A DNA stretch of 64,000 nt, from NCBI RefSeq assembly GCF_004522175.1, contig NZ_SDEB01000002.1, positions 62,001-126,000 on the forward strand. The letters run 5' to 3'. This document shows positions 48,044 through 62,514 of the stretch, one piece after another (position 1 is the first letter of the stretch; each line of letters opens with the position of its first letter). The position numbers and the translations under genes are program-made. Origin of the DNA: Paracoccus ravus. GTDB lineage: Bacteria > Pseudomonadota > Alphaproteobacteria > Rhodobacterales > Rhodobacteraceae. The notes beneath the pieces were generated by a model. It made no database searches. It was not told the DNA's origin and worked only from the letters and a program-made list of their open reading frames with translations.

Positions 48044-49375
48044 TCAGGCGATCTCCGCGCCGAGCGCCTTCATCAGCGGCAGGAAGTCGGGGAAGGAGGT
48101 CGCGATCGGGCTGCCGTCATCGACGCTGATCGGCTGCTCGGAGGCGAGACCCGCGACAAGGAAGGACATGGCGATGCGGTGGTCGATATGGGTGACCGCA
48201 GTCGCCCCGCCCTTCAGCCCGCCGCTGCCTTGGACGGTCATGCTGTCCTCGGTCGAGGTGACGCTTGCGCCATTGGCGATAAGGCCCGCTTCCATCGCGG
48301 CGATCCGGTCGCTTTCCTTGACGCGAAGCTCATGCACGCCCTGCATCACCGTCGTGCCCTCGGCAAAGGCCGCGATCACCGACAGGATCGGGAATTCGTC
48401 GATCATGCTGGCGGCGCGCTCGGCGGGCACGGTCACGCCTTTCAGGGGCCCGTGGCGCACGATCAGGTCGGCGACAGGCTCGCCGCCCTCTTCGCGCGGG
48501 TTTTCAAAGGTGATATCCGCGCCCATCTCCAGAAGCGTGACGTAAAGCCCGTCGCGGGTCGGGTTACGGCTGACACCCGGCACACGGATTTCCGAGCCCG
48601 GCACGAGCAGCGCGGCGGCGACCGGGAAAGCGGCGCTGGAGGGATCGCGCGGCACGGCGACGGGTTGCGGTTTCAGTTCCGGACGGCCGGTCAGGGTGAT
48701 GACATGGCCCTCATCCGTAACCTCGGTGGTGATGGTCGCGCCGAAGCCCGCCAGCATCCGCTCGGTATGGTCGCGGGTCGGTTCGGATTCGATGACGACG
48801 GTCTGGCCCGGTGCGTTCAACCCGGCCAGCAAAACAGCGGATTTGATCTGCGCGCTGGCGACCGGGGTCTTGTAACGGGCGGGAACCGGCTCGGCCGCGC
48901 CCTTGATGGTGACCGGCAGGCGCTTGCCCTCGCGCGAGGTGACCTCGCAGCCGAAAAGCTCCAGCGGGTCGGTGACGCGACCCATCGGGCGGCGCGACAG
49001 GCTGGCATCGCCGGTGAAGGTCGCGGTGATCGGGCTGGTCGCCATCGCGCCCATGATCAGGCGCACGCCGGTGCCGGAATTGCCGCAATCGATCACGCCC
49101 TCGGGCTCGGCAAAACCGCCAACGCCGACGCCGTTGACCTTCCATTCGCCGATCCCCAGGCGCTCGACCTGCGCGCCGAAGGCCTGCATGGCCTTGGCGG
49201 TGTCGAGCACGTCCTGGCCTTCGAGCAGCCCGGTGATATGGGTCTCGCCGACCGCGAGCGCGCCAAGGATCAGCGCGCGATGGCTGATCGACTTGTCGCC
49301 GGGAACCTTCGCCTCGCCCTTCAAGGGGCCAGAGCGGCGGGCAATCATCGGCAGCGGTTCGGCAGAATGTGACAT
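48044..49375 (-). CDS. aroA: 3-phosphoshikimate 1-carboxyvinyltransferase (EPSP synthase, class II type)
   Basis: 443 residues. '[16 protein letters not shown]', '[12 protein letters not shown]', '[13 protein letters not shown]', 'SRNPTRDG', '[12 protein letters not shown]' and '[10 protein letters not shown]' follow the class II (CP4-like) pattern. It joins shikimate 3-phosphate and phosphoenolpyruvate on the route to aromatic amino acids. The active-site loop reads 'GNSGTG', with Gly101 where the CP4 enzyme has the alanine tied to glyphosate tolerance. It starts at 49375 after a GGGGCC-containing leader and is last in the leftward array. Confidence 0.97.
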   Translation of the reverse strand: MSHSAEPLPMIARRSGPLKGEAKVPGDKSISHRALILGALAVGETHITGLLEGQDVLDTAKAMQAFGAQVERLGIGEWKVNGVGVGGFAEPEGVIDCGNSGTGVRLIMGAMATSPITATFTGDASLSRRPMGRVTDPLELFGCEVTSREGKRLPVTIKGAAEPVPARYKTPVASAQIKSAVLLAGLNAPGQTVVIESEPTRDHTERMLAGFGATITTEVTDEGHVITLTGRPELKPQPVAVPRDPSSAAFPVAAALLVPGSEIRVPGVSRNPTRDGLYVTLLEMGADITFENPREEGGEPVADLIVRHGPLKGVTVPAERAASMIDEFPILSVIAAFAEGTTVMQGVHELRVKESDRIAAMEAGLIANGASVTSTEDSMTVQGSGGLKGGATAVTHIDHRIAMSFLVAGLASEQPISVDDGSPIATSFPDFLPLMKALGAEIA

Positions 49376-49446
49376 GGAAAGGCCCCTCAAGTGATCGCCA
49401 AGGTGATAGCGGTCACGCAAGGGGCTTGCAATCTACGCCGTGAGTT

Positions 49447-50148
49447 TCAGCCCTGACGGCGGAAGGTCACATAATGCGGCGTGCGGCCTTCGCGCAGCGC
49501 CTTTTGCTCATAGCGCGTCGAGTACCAGTCATCCCAAGCCTGCGGACCTTCATAGACCAGATCGAAACCTGCCCCCGGCACCTCTTCCAAGGTCTGGCGG
49601 ATGTAGTCGGGAATATCCGAAGCGACGCGGAATTCGGCACCCGGCTTCATCACGCGGGCAAGCGGGATCAGGTGCTCGGGCGTCACGAAGCGGCGGCGGT
49701 GATGGCGCGCCTTGGGCCAAGGATCGGGGTAATTCAGGAACGCCTTGTCGATCGAGTTTTCCGGAAAGACATCCATCAGGTCACGCGCATCGCCGGGATG
49801 GACCGAGACATTCTCGACCCCCGCCGCGCGGATCTTGCCCAGAAGCATGGCCACGCCATTGATGAAGGGCTCGCAGCCGATGATGCCGATCTCGGGATAG
49901 CGCGCGGCCATATGGACCATGTGCTCGCCGCCGCCGAAGCCGACCTCCAGCCAGACCGGGCGGTCATCGCCGAAGATCGTGCTGGGGTGGACCACAGCAC
50001 GTTCGGGATTGTCCTGCAGCGTGATGCCGCGCGGACGCAGGGTGCCGAGGTCCTCGGACAGGTAGCCCTTCTGGCTTTGCCGCAGGGTCTTGCCGTGACG
50101 GCGGCCATAGAAATTGCGGCGCGGGGGATTCGGATCGAATTCGCTCAT
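49447..50148 (-). CDS. trmB: tRNA (guanine-N7-)-methyltransferase
   Basis: 233 residues. 'NFYGRRHGKTLRQSQ' at the N-terminus, SAM-binding 'LEVGFGGGEHMVHMA', 'NYPDPWPKARHHRRRFV' and 'ASDIPDYIRQTL' define TrmB. It makes m7G46 in tRNAs. The start at 50148 sits at the edge of a perfect 11-bp hairpin (50147-50175 on the opposite coordinates), which could block or time translation after rnj transcription. Confidence 0.95.
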   Translation of the reverse strand: MSEFDPNPPRRNFYGRRHGKTLRQSQKGYLSEDLGTLRPRGITLQDNPERAVVHPSTIFGDDRPVWLEVGFGGGEHMVHMAARYPEIGIIGCEPFINGVAMLLGKIRAAGVENVSVHPGDARDLMDVFPENSIDKAFLNYPDPWPKARHHRRRFVTPEHLIPLARVMKPGAEFRVASDIPDYIRQTLEEVPGAGFDLVYEGPQAWDDWYSTRYEQKALREGRTPHYVTFRRQG

Positions 50149-50175
50149 GCCGCGCCCATAAAAAGGGCGCGGCAT
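50147..50175 (-). promoter_or_regulatory. 11-bp perfect hairpin covering the trmB start codon
   Basis: ATGCCGCGCCC (50147-50157) and GGGCGCGGCAT (65-75) pair perfectly around a 7-base A/T loop. On the minus strand it lies between the rnj stop (50185) and trmB, and includes two bases of the trmB ATG plus any ribosome site. It may act as an attenuator, a processing site or a translation lock. Confidence 0.55.
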
Positions 50176-50184
50176 AAGGTCAAG

Positions 50185-51861
50185 TCATTCCGCAGCGAGA
50201 CGCGAAATGATGACCTGAACTTCGGGCTTCTTGCCGATTTCTTCCATCGAAACCTGCCGCGTCACTTTGCGGATGGCTTCTTCGAGGCGGCTGTCATCCA
50301 TCACCGTGCGATCATCGGCACGCTCGAGGAATTCCGCCAATTCGCTTTCGATGCTTCCCGCCAAGGGAACCCCGGCGCGACCGCTTTCCGGCAGGCCCGA
50401 AAGCTCGACCCAAGCATCGGGCAGCGGATTGTCATCCTCGTCGATGATGACCGAAACCATGACCTTGCCGTTCAGCGCCATGCGGATGCGGTCGCGCACG
50501 ACCCCGTCCATCGCGCCGATCAACACCGTGCCGTCCAGATACAGGCGACCGGTATCGATCTGATCGACGATGCGAGGTTTCGGCCCGGTGACATCGACCA
50601 TCGTGCCATTGGTCGCGATGACCGCTTCAAGGCCGCGTGCTTCCGCAAGCTTCGCGTGTTCACGCAGATGCATATGCTCGCCATGCATCGGGATCACGAT
50701 CTGCGGCTTCAGCAGTTCATGCACCGCCTCGATATCGGGCCGGTTCGCGTGGCCCGAGACGTGATACAGCCCGTCATCGGCATCATAAAGATCGACGCCC
50801 ATTTCGCTCAGCTGGTTCTGAATGCGGATCACCCCGCGCTCATTGCCGGGAATGGTGCGCGAGCTGAACAGGAAGCTGTCGCCCTCTTTGAGTTCGATCC
50901 CCAGATAGCGCCCGCGCGACAATTGCGCACTGGCGGCGCGGCGCTCGCCCTGGCTGCCGGTGACGACCAGCATGACCTTGTTGCGCGGGAGTTCGGCGGC
51001 CTCTTCGGGCGAGATGACCGGCGGGAAACGGTCAAGAATGCCCGTCTCCATCGCCACGGTGATCATCCGGCGCATGGCGCGGCCCAGAAGGCAGATCTTG
51101 CGGCCCGAGGCGATGCCGGCCTCGGACAGGGTGCGCAAGCGCGCGATGTTGCTCGCGAAGGTCGTCGCCACGACCATCTGGCGCTGCGCCATGACCCAGT
51201 CGAGGATCGGGTTCGCCAGCACCGCTTCCGAGCGGCCCGGATGGGTCGAGAAGATGTTGGTCGAATCGCAGGTCAGCACCTTGACCCCGTTCCGCTCCTT
51301 GGCAATCTCGTGCCACAGGATCGGGTCGAAGGCCTCGCCCACCACCGGCGTCCCGTCGAGTTTGAAATCGCCGGTATGGACGATCCGGCCCGCAGGCGTG
51401 TCGATGATCAGGGCCGAGCTTTCCGGGATCGAATGGCTGACCGGAACGAATTGCACCTCGAAGGGCCCGGCCGAGATCACCTCGGGGCGCGCGGCGTGGA
51501 TATGGATCTGGTCGATGGGCTGGCCCATCTCTTCCATCTTCAGCCGAGCGATCGCGCCGGTGAAGCGGCGGCAATGGATCGGCTTCTGGATCTTGCCCCA
51601 AAGAAGCCCCAGTGCGCCGACATGGTCCTCATGCGCGTGGGTGATGAAGATCGCCTCGATGCGGTTGCGGTTCTCTTCCAGCCAGGCCACGTCGGCCATG
51701 ATCAGGTCGATGCCCGGCGCGGTGTCCATATCGCCGAAGGTGACGCCCAGATCGACGACGATCAGGCGTTCCTTGCCGGGTTCGCCGTAGCCGTAGACAT
51801 AGGCATTCATGCCGATTTCGCCGGCTCCGCCGAGCGGCAGATAGATCAGGCGTTCAGCCAT
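50185..51861 (-). CDS. rnj: ribonuclease J
   Basis: 558 residues. The metallo-beta-lactamase core has 'FITHAHEDHVGAL' (HxHxDH, about 74-79), 'PVSHSIPES' and 'IVHTGDFKLD', the beta-CASP domain has 'TCDSTNIFS' and 'VVTGSQGE', and 'SGHANRPDI' and 'IPMHGEHMHL' follow. A short C-terminal domain is present. It degrades and matures RNA with 5' exo- and endonuclease activity and replaces part of the RNase E role in alphaproteobacteria. Its start overlaps the coaX end by 8 bp. Confidence 0.95.
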   Translation of the reverse strand: MAERLIYLPLGGAGEIGMNAYVYGYGEPGKERLIVVDLGVTFGDMDTAPGIDLIMADVAWLEENRNRIEAIFITHAHEDHVGALGLLWGKIQKPIHCRRFTGAIARLKMEEMGQPIDQIHIHAARPEVISAGPFEVQFVPVSHSIPESSALIIDTPAGRIVHTGDFKLDGTPVVGEAFDPILWHEIAKERNGVKVLTCDSTNIFSTHPGRSEAVLANPILDWVMAQRQMVVATTFASNIARLRTLSEAGIASGRKICLLGRAMRRMITVAMETGILDRFPPVISPEEAAELPRNKVMLVVTGSQGERRAASAQLSRGRYLGIELKEGDSFLFSSRTIPGNERGVIRIQNQLSEMGVDLYDADDGLYHVSGHANRPDIEAVHELLKPQIVIPMHGEHMHLREHAKLAEARGLEAVIATNGTMVDVTGPKPRIVDQIDTGRLYLDGTVLIGAMDGVVRDRIRMALNGKVMVSVIIDEDDNPLPDAWVELSGLPESGRAGVPLAGSIESELAEFLERADDRTVMDDSRLEEAIRKVTRQVSMEEIGKKPEVQVIISRLAAE

Positions 51862-52633
51862 GCCCCATCTCCTTGTTGTAATCGTGGATCAGGCGCAGGC
51901 CGTGCATGGTGAGGTCATCCTCGATCGCGTCGAACAGATCAAAACCCTGATCGAAAAGCGGCGCAAGCCCGCCAGTGGCGATGACTTTCATCTCGCGACC
52001 GCGTTCTTGCCGGATCTTGGCGACGATCCCCTGCACAAGGCCGATATAGCCCCAGAAAATGCCTGACTGAATGCAGGCGACGGTATTGGTGCCGATGACC
52101 CTCGCGGGCATCGTCACGTCGACATGCGGAAGACTGGCCGCACCCATATGCAATGCTTCGAGCGACAGGTTGACGCCCGGAGAAATCACGCCGCCGACAT
52201 AGGCCCCATCGGTATCGACCACGTCGAAGGTCGTCGCGGTGCCGAAATCGACGACAATCAGATCAGGCCCGTGACGGTCAAAAGCGCCGACGGTATTCAC
52301 CAGCCGGTCGGGGCCGACAGTCGTGCCCTGATCGACGCGCGGCGCAACCGGCAGCAGGCAATCAGGCTTGCCGACGACCAACGGCCGCGTGTCGAAATAG
52401 CGGTTGCAGAGCACGCGCAGGTTGAAAACCACCCGGGGCGCGGTCGCGCTGATAATGCAATCCGTGATGTTCAGATCGAGCTTTTGCAGGCTCATCAGCG
52501 TCGAGAGCCAGACGAAATACTCATCCGCCGTGCGGCGGTGATCGGTGGCAATGCGCCACATCGCCCGAAAGGACGTGCCATCCCAGACCGAGAAAACCGT
52601 ATTGGTATTGCCGGTATCGATGCAGAGAAGCAT
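51854..52633 (-). CDS. coaX: type III pantothenate kinase
   Basis: 259 residues. 'LLCIDTGNTNTVFSVW' (P-loop-like phosphate 1 motif), 'GPDRLVNTVGAFDRHGPDLIVVDFGTATTFDVV' (GPDR and catalytic Asp) and 'VIATGGLAPLF' are characteristic. It phosphorylates pantothenate, the first step to coenzyme A, and needs a monovalent cation in the family. Neighbours: birA 5 bp upstream and rnj overlapping downstream, an order seen often in alphaproteobacteria. Confidence 0.96.
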   Translation of the reverse strand: MLLCIDTGNTNTVFSVWDGTSFRAMWRIATDHRRTADEYFVWLSTLMSLQKLDLNITDCIISATAPRVVFNLRVLCNRYFDTRPLVVGKPDCLLPVAPRVDQGTTVGPDRLVNTVGAFDRHGPDLIVVDFGTATTFDVVDTDGAYVGGVISPGVNLSLEALHMGAASLPHVDVTMPARVIGTNTVACIQSGIFWGYIGLVQGIVAKIRQERGREMKVIATGGLAPLFDQGFDLFDAIEDDLTMHGLRLIHDYNKEMGHG

Positions 52634-52638
52634 CTCGC

Positions 52639-53397
52639 CTAGCCTCCGAAAAAGACATCGGCGGCGGGAAGAACCTGCCGACCGGAGGAGGTATTCAGGA
52701 CCAGCGCCCCTGTCTCGTCGATGCCCTCGAAGACGCCATGGCTCTCAGTCCCGGCCATGCGGGCCACGATCGGCTCGCCAAGCTTCGCGGCGCGGGCGAG
52801 CCATGCCTGCCGGATCGGCGCAAAACCATAGGTCTCGAATTGGGCAAGCCAGCGCGCGAAAGCGGGGGCGAGCAGGTCGAGAAATTCCTCGGCCCCGACG
52901 GAGAAGCCGGTCTCGCCCAGCACGGAAACCGGGGCGATGGCGCGGGCTTCGACCGCGGCGGCCTCCGGCGCGGCGGAGAGATTCACGCCAATGCCGACGA
53001 CCAGCCCCGAAACCTCACGGCCCGATCCCACGCTTTCCAGAAGGATGCCCGCGACCTTGCCACCATTCAGCAGCACGTCATTGGGCCATTTGATTGAAAG
53101 CCGCGCGGCAGGCCCGCAGGCATCGCCAAGCGCGTCATAAAGCGCCAAAGCCGCGACAAAGGATATCTGCGCGGCGCTCGCGGCCCCTCCCTTGGGCCGC
53201 AAGAAAAGCGAGCCGGCGAAGTTCCCCGCCGGCATCACCCATTCTCTTCCGCGGCGGCCACGTGCGGCCGCCTGCTGATGTGCCATGACCCACACGGGAC
53301 CGCTCAGCTGTGGAGCGAGGCGCATGGCCTCGCTATTCGTGCTGTCGGTGCGGGCCAGCACATGCCGACCCACGCCCTCGGGCCAGGTGTCACTCAA
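52639..53397 (-). CDS. birA: biotin--[acetyl-CoA-carboxylase] ligase
   Basis: 252 residues. '[10 protein letters not shown]', the biotin/AMP loop '[26 protein letters not shown]', '[22 protein letters not shown]' and 'VVGIGVNLS' are the ligase signatures. No N-terminal DNA-binding domain is present, so it is the short, non-regulatory BirA. The likely start is TTG 53397, giving an 8-bp overlap with nuoN. A GTG 24 bases further in is the alternative. It attaches biotin to carboxylase carrier proteins and matches the unassigned frame known after the P. denitrificans complex I genes. Confidence 0.92.
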   Translation of the reverse strand: MSDTWPEGVGRHVLARTDSTNSEAMRLAPQLSGPVWVMAHQQAAARGRRGREWVMPAGNFAGSLFLRPKGGAASAAQISFVAALALYDALGDACGPAARLSIKWPNDVLLNGGKVAGILLESVGSGREVSGLVVGIGVNLSAAPEAAAVEARAIAPVSVLGETGFSVGAEEFLDLLAPAFARWLAQFETYGFAPIRQAWLARAAKLGEPIVARMAGTESHGVFEGIDETGALVLNTSSGRQVLPAADVFFGG

Positions 53398-54883
53398 CGC
53401 GTTCGGGCTCGGCCGGCAGCGTGACCGGGGCAGCCTCGGCTGCGGGGTTGACCAACGCCTCGGCGGCGCGGCCTGCGGCAGCATCGACGCCCAGCATGTT
53501 GATCGCACCAAACAGCATCGCTGCGGCCGGGATCATCAGCGCAAGATATTGCACCATGCCCATGCGGCTGGTCACGCCATCATTCTCGGCACCGAAATAC
53601 ATGTAGTAAACGATGCGGAGGTAATAGAAGGCACCGATGACCGAGGCGATCACGCCCAGCACCGCAAGCCAGCCCATGCCCGCATCGACAGCCGCGTTCA
53701 GCACACCGAACTTGGCGAAGAAGCCGAGCGTCGGCGGCACACCCGCGAGGCTGAACATCAGGACCAGCATGGCCAGCCCCTTGGCCGGATCGGTCCATGC
53801 AAAGCGGTTCAGCGAGGCGAGATCGGTGACCGGGGTCCCGTCACGCTCCAAGGACAGGATAAAGGCGAAGGTGCCGACATTCATCACCGCATAGATGGTC
53901 ATGTAGATCAGCATGGCCTGCACGCCGAGCGTCGTACCCGAAGCGAGGCCCACCAGCGCGAAGCCCATATGCGCGATCGAAGAATAGGCCATCAGACGTT
54001 TGACATTGGTCTGGCCGATACCGGCGATCGAACCAAGGAACATCGACATCACAGCCAGAGCCGCGACGATCTGGCTCCAGTCGCCGATGACCTGACCGAA
54101 GGCGTCAAAGACCAGTCGCGCGATCAGCGCCATGGCCGCGACCTTCGGGGCCGAGGCGAAGAAGGCGGTGACCGGCGTCGGCGAGCCTTCATAGACGTCC
54201 GGGGTCCACATGTGGAACGGCACGGCCGAAACCTTGAAGGACAGGCCGACCAGCATAAACACGAGGCCGAACAGCACGCCCATCGACAAGTGGCCCGACT
54301 GGACCGCGTTGATGATGCCTTGGAAGTTCGTCGTGCCCGAGAAGCCGTAGACCAGCGAGGCACCGTAAAGCAGCAGGCCCGAGCTGAGCGAACCCAGAAC
54401 GAAATACTTCAGACCGGCTTCCGAAGAGCGCGCCGAGTCCTTGCGCATGGCCGCGACGACATAAAGCGACAGCGATTGCAGCTCGAGGCCCATGTAAAGC
54501 GTCAGCAGATCGCCCGCCGAGACCATCAGCATCATGCCGATGACCGAAAGGGTGATGACGATCGGGAACTCGAATCGCAGCATCTTGCGGCGGTCGAGAT
54601 AATCGACGCTCATCGCGAGGACGGCGGCAGCCGAAACCAGCATCACCACCTTGGCGAAGCGCGAGAAGCCGTCATCGATGAACATGCCGTGGAAGGCCAG
54701 CGCATCGACGCGGCTGCCAAGGCCGATCATGGCGGCGACGATCAGGAAGGCTGCTACCGTGGTCCAGAGCAAAGTCCGTGCCAGCTTGTCCTTGCCGAAA
54801 TAGGCCCCTGCCATCAGGGCCGCCAGCGCATAGGCGGCCAGCAGCGCCTCGGGCAGAATGGTCGTGAAATCGAGCGAGGTCAT
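53390..54883 (-). CDS. nuoN: NADH-quinone oxidoreductase subunit N
   Basis: 497 residues, 14 membrane helices predicted. Antiporter-like features include the Glu in '[17 protein letters not shown]', the Lys in '[19 protein letters not shown]', '[33 protein letters not shown]' and '[14 protein letters not shown]'. It forms one proton-pumping module of the complex I membrane arm. The C-terminal tail is Ala/Pro-rich ('[19 protein letters not shown]'). Last nuo gene, overlapping birA. Confidence 0.97.
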   Translation of the reverse strand: MTSLDFTTILPEALLAAYALAALMAGAYFGKDKLARTLLWTTVAAFLIVAAMIGLGSRVDALAFHGMFIDDGFSRFAKVVMLVSAAAVLAMSVDYLDRRKMLRFEFPIVITLSVIGMMLMVSAGDLLTLYMGLELQSLSLYVVAAMRKDSARSSEAGLKYFVLGSLSSGLLLYGASLVYGFSGTTNFQGIINAVQSGHLSMGVLFGLVFMLVGLSFKVSAVPFHMWTPDVYEGSPTPVTAFFASAPKVAAMALIARLVFDAFGQVIGDWSQIVAALAVMSMFLGSIAGIGQTNVKRLMAYSSIAHMGFALVGLASGTTLGVQAMLIYMTIYAVMNVGTFAFILSLERDGTPVTDLASLNRFAWTDPAKGLAMLVLMFSLAGVPPTLGFFAKFGVLNAAVDAGMGWLAVLGVIASVIGAFYYLRIVYYMYFGAENDGVTSRMGMVQYLALMIPAAAMLFGAINMLGVDAAAGRAAEALVNPAAEAAPVTLPAEPERVE

Positions 54884-54892
54884 CTCCGCCCC

Positions 54893-58610
<3,718 letters not shown>

Positions 58611-58616
58611 GCCGTC

Positions 58617-58943
<327 letters not shown>

Positions 58944-58972
58944 TCACCCGTTGAAAAATCCGTTCGCTGGAC

Positions 58973-58991
58973 GGACCGCGCGGCGCGGTCC
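58973..58991 (-). promoter_or_regulatory. hairpin in the nuoJ-nuoK gap
   Basis: Perfect 8-bp arms GGACCGCG (58973-58980) and CGCGGTCC (84-91) with a CGG loop, in the only sizeable gap (93 bp) of the visible nuo genes. No T-run. Possible mRNA processing or stability element, or partial attenuator. Confidence 0.5.
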
Positions 58992-59015
58992 CAATTGGCT
59001 TGGATGCGGGGGGCC

Positions 59016-59614
59016 TTACAGGCCCTGCCCCGGCTTCACGTCTTTCATTTCCATGGTCTTGGCCGGATCGCGCCACATCTGTTCCAGCACGTTCTGGCGC
59101 TTGATGTCGCGGCGGTGACGCATGGTCAGCAGGATCGCCCCGATCATCGCGACCAGCAGGATCAGCCCCGCGATCTGGAAGTTCAGCAGGTAGCGATCAT
59201 AGATCAGCATCCCCAGACCTTGGGTGTTCTGAACGCCCTCGACGATGGGGGCGACACGCTGGCTTTCGGCCACTTCAGCAGGCGTCCAGCCCGAGAAAGC
59301 GATGCCCAACTGCGCCAGCAGCACCACGCCAATGATCAGCGCCAGCGGCAGATAGCGCGCCAATTCACCTTTCAGCGCGGCGAAATCGACGTCGAGCATC
59401 ATCACGACGAAAAGGAACAGCACCGCCACCGCGCCGACATAGACGACGATCAGCAGCATGGCGACGAATTCCGCGCCCTGCAGGACGAACAGGCCCGAGG
59501 CGGAAAGGAAGGCAAGGATAAGCCACAGCACCGAATGCACCGGGTTGCGGCTGATCACGACCATGAAGCCTGCGACGCAGGCACTGATCGCGAACAGGTA
59601 GAAAGCGAAGGTCA

Positions 59615-59618
<4 letters not shown>
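59016..59618 (-). CDS. nuoJ: NADH-quinone oxidoreductase subunit J
   Basis: 200 residues, five helices. '[74 protein letters not shown]' contains the conserved [13 protein letters not shown] helix with the pi-bulge of complex I. The start ATG at 59618 (or 59615) overlaps the stop of the CMD-like gene. It belongs to the membrane arm, between NuoH and NuoK in the E-channel. Confidence 0.96.
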
Positions 59619-60689
<1,071 letters not shown>

Positions 60690-60693
60690 CCTC

Positions 60694-61746
<1,053 letters not shown>

Positions 61747-61749
61747 TCA

Positions 61750-62508
61750 TCACGCTGCGGGAATGCCGCGCGACTTGCATTCCTGCAAGGTGTCTTTCGT
61801 TGTCATCACCGTCAGCCCCATCGGTCTTTTCTCTGACAGAGTAAAAACCGAGCCGACGATCATCTTGCCATTGCGTTTGTCGCGCAGGGTCCGGATGTGG
61901 CGCGCGTAGGGGGTCCCCTTCGCATCCGCCCAATTGGCCAGCGCGCATGTGGCATAGGCGAACGCCGTGTCGGCGTCCACCCCACTGCGCAGATTTGCCG
62001 TCACTTCCACGAGGCTTTCCCCGGACTTGCGCTTGCTGGGCCATGCCGTGACGCTCGCGCCCTGGAAATCCGTGGGTTCGGCCTCGAAACTGGCGGGCAG
62101 GTTCAGCCGCAAAGGCTTGGTGCGGGCCCGGAAAGCGGCCAAGGCCTTTTCCTGCGCGGTCATCCCGCGCGAGCGCACCGGACCCATATCCGGCACGCCG
62201 GACAGGTCCAGACCCAGATTCTTGTTGAGCAACGCGATATCGGCCTCGCTCAGCGCGAATGCCTCCTGCCCCGCATCGGTCTCGAGGTTGACCTCGCTGA
62301 CCGAGCCGTCCGGCTCAAGGATCAGGATCTCGCCCGATTTGGTCGAGATCCGCCCCTTGGACAACACCTTCTTGTCCGGCGCACCGGCATCGCTTTGCAG
62401 AACGGCCACTTCCAGTTCTGACGGCTTCTGGGGCGGCCGTTCGCTGTCATTGCCGCAACCGGCCAGCAAAAGCCCGATCCCGAAAATTCCTGCGAGGCGA
62501 ACCGCCAT
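61750..62508 (-). CDS. lipoprotein inside the nuo operon
   Basis: 252 residues. A lipoprotein signal ends in LLAGC (Cys18), followed by 'GNDSERPPQKP'. The mature part is hydrophilic with an Asp/Glu-rich first half and a C-terminal half containing 'VEVTANLRSGVDADTAFAYATCALANWADAKG' and 'LRDKRNGKMIVGSVFTLSEKRPMGLTVM'. I recognise no family. It occupies the place of an unassigned frame in the P. denitrificans locus, 6 bp after nuoG and 18 bp before nuoH. It would face the periplasm, where complex I has few accessory parts. Confidence 0.8.
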   Translation of the reverse strand: MAVRLAGIFGIGLLLAGCGNDSERPPQKPSELEVAVLQSDAGAPDKKVLSKGRISTKSGEILILEPDGSVSEVNLETDAGQEAFALSEADIALLNKNLGLDLSGVPDMGPVRSRGMTAQEKALAAFRARTKPLRLNLPASFEAEPTDFQGASVTAWPSKRKSGESLVEVTANLRSGVDADTAFAYATCALANWADAKGTPYARHIRTLRDKRNGKMIVGSVFTLSEKRPMGLTVMTTKDTLQECKSRGIPAA

Positions 62509-62514
62509 ATGTCC

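Noticed and set aside
49474..51912. 812-codon plus-strand frame opposite trmB and rnj
   Set aside because: Antisense shadow over two well-identified genes.
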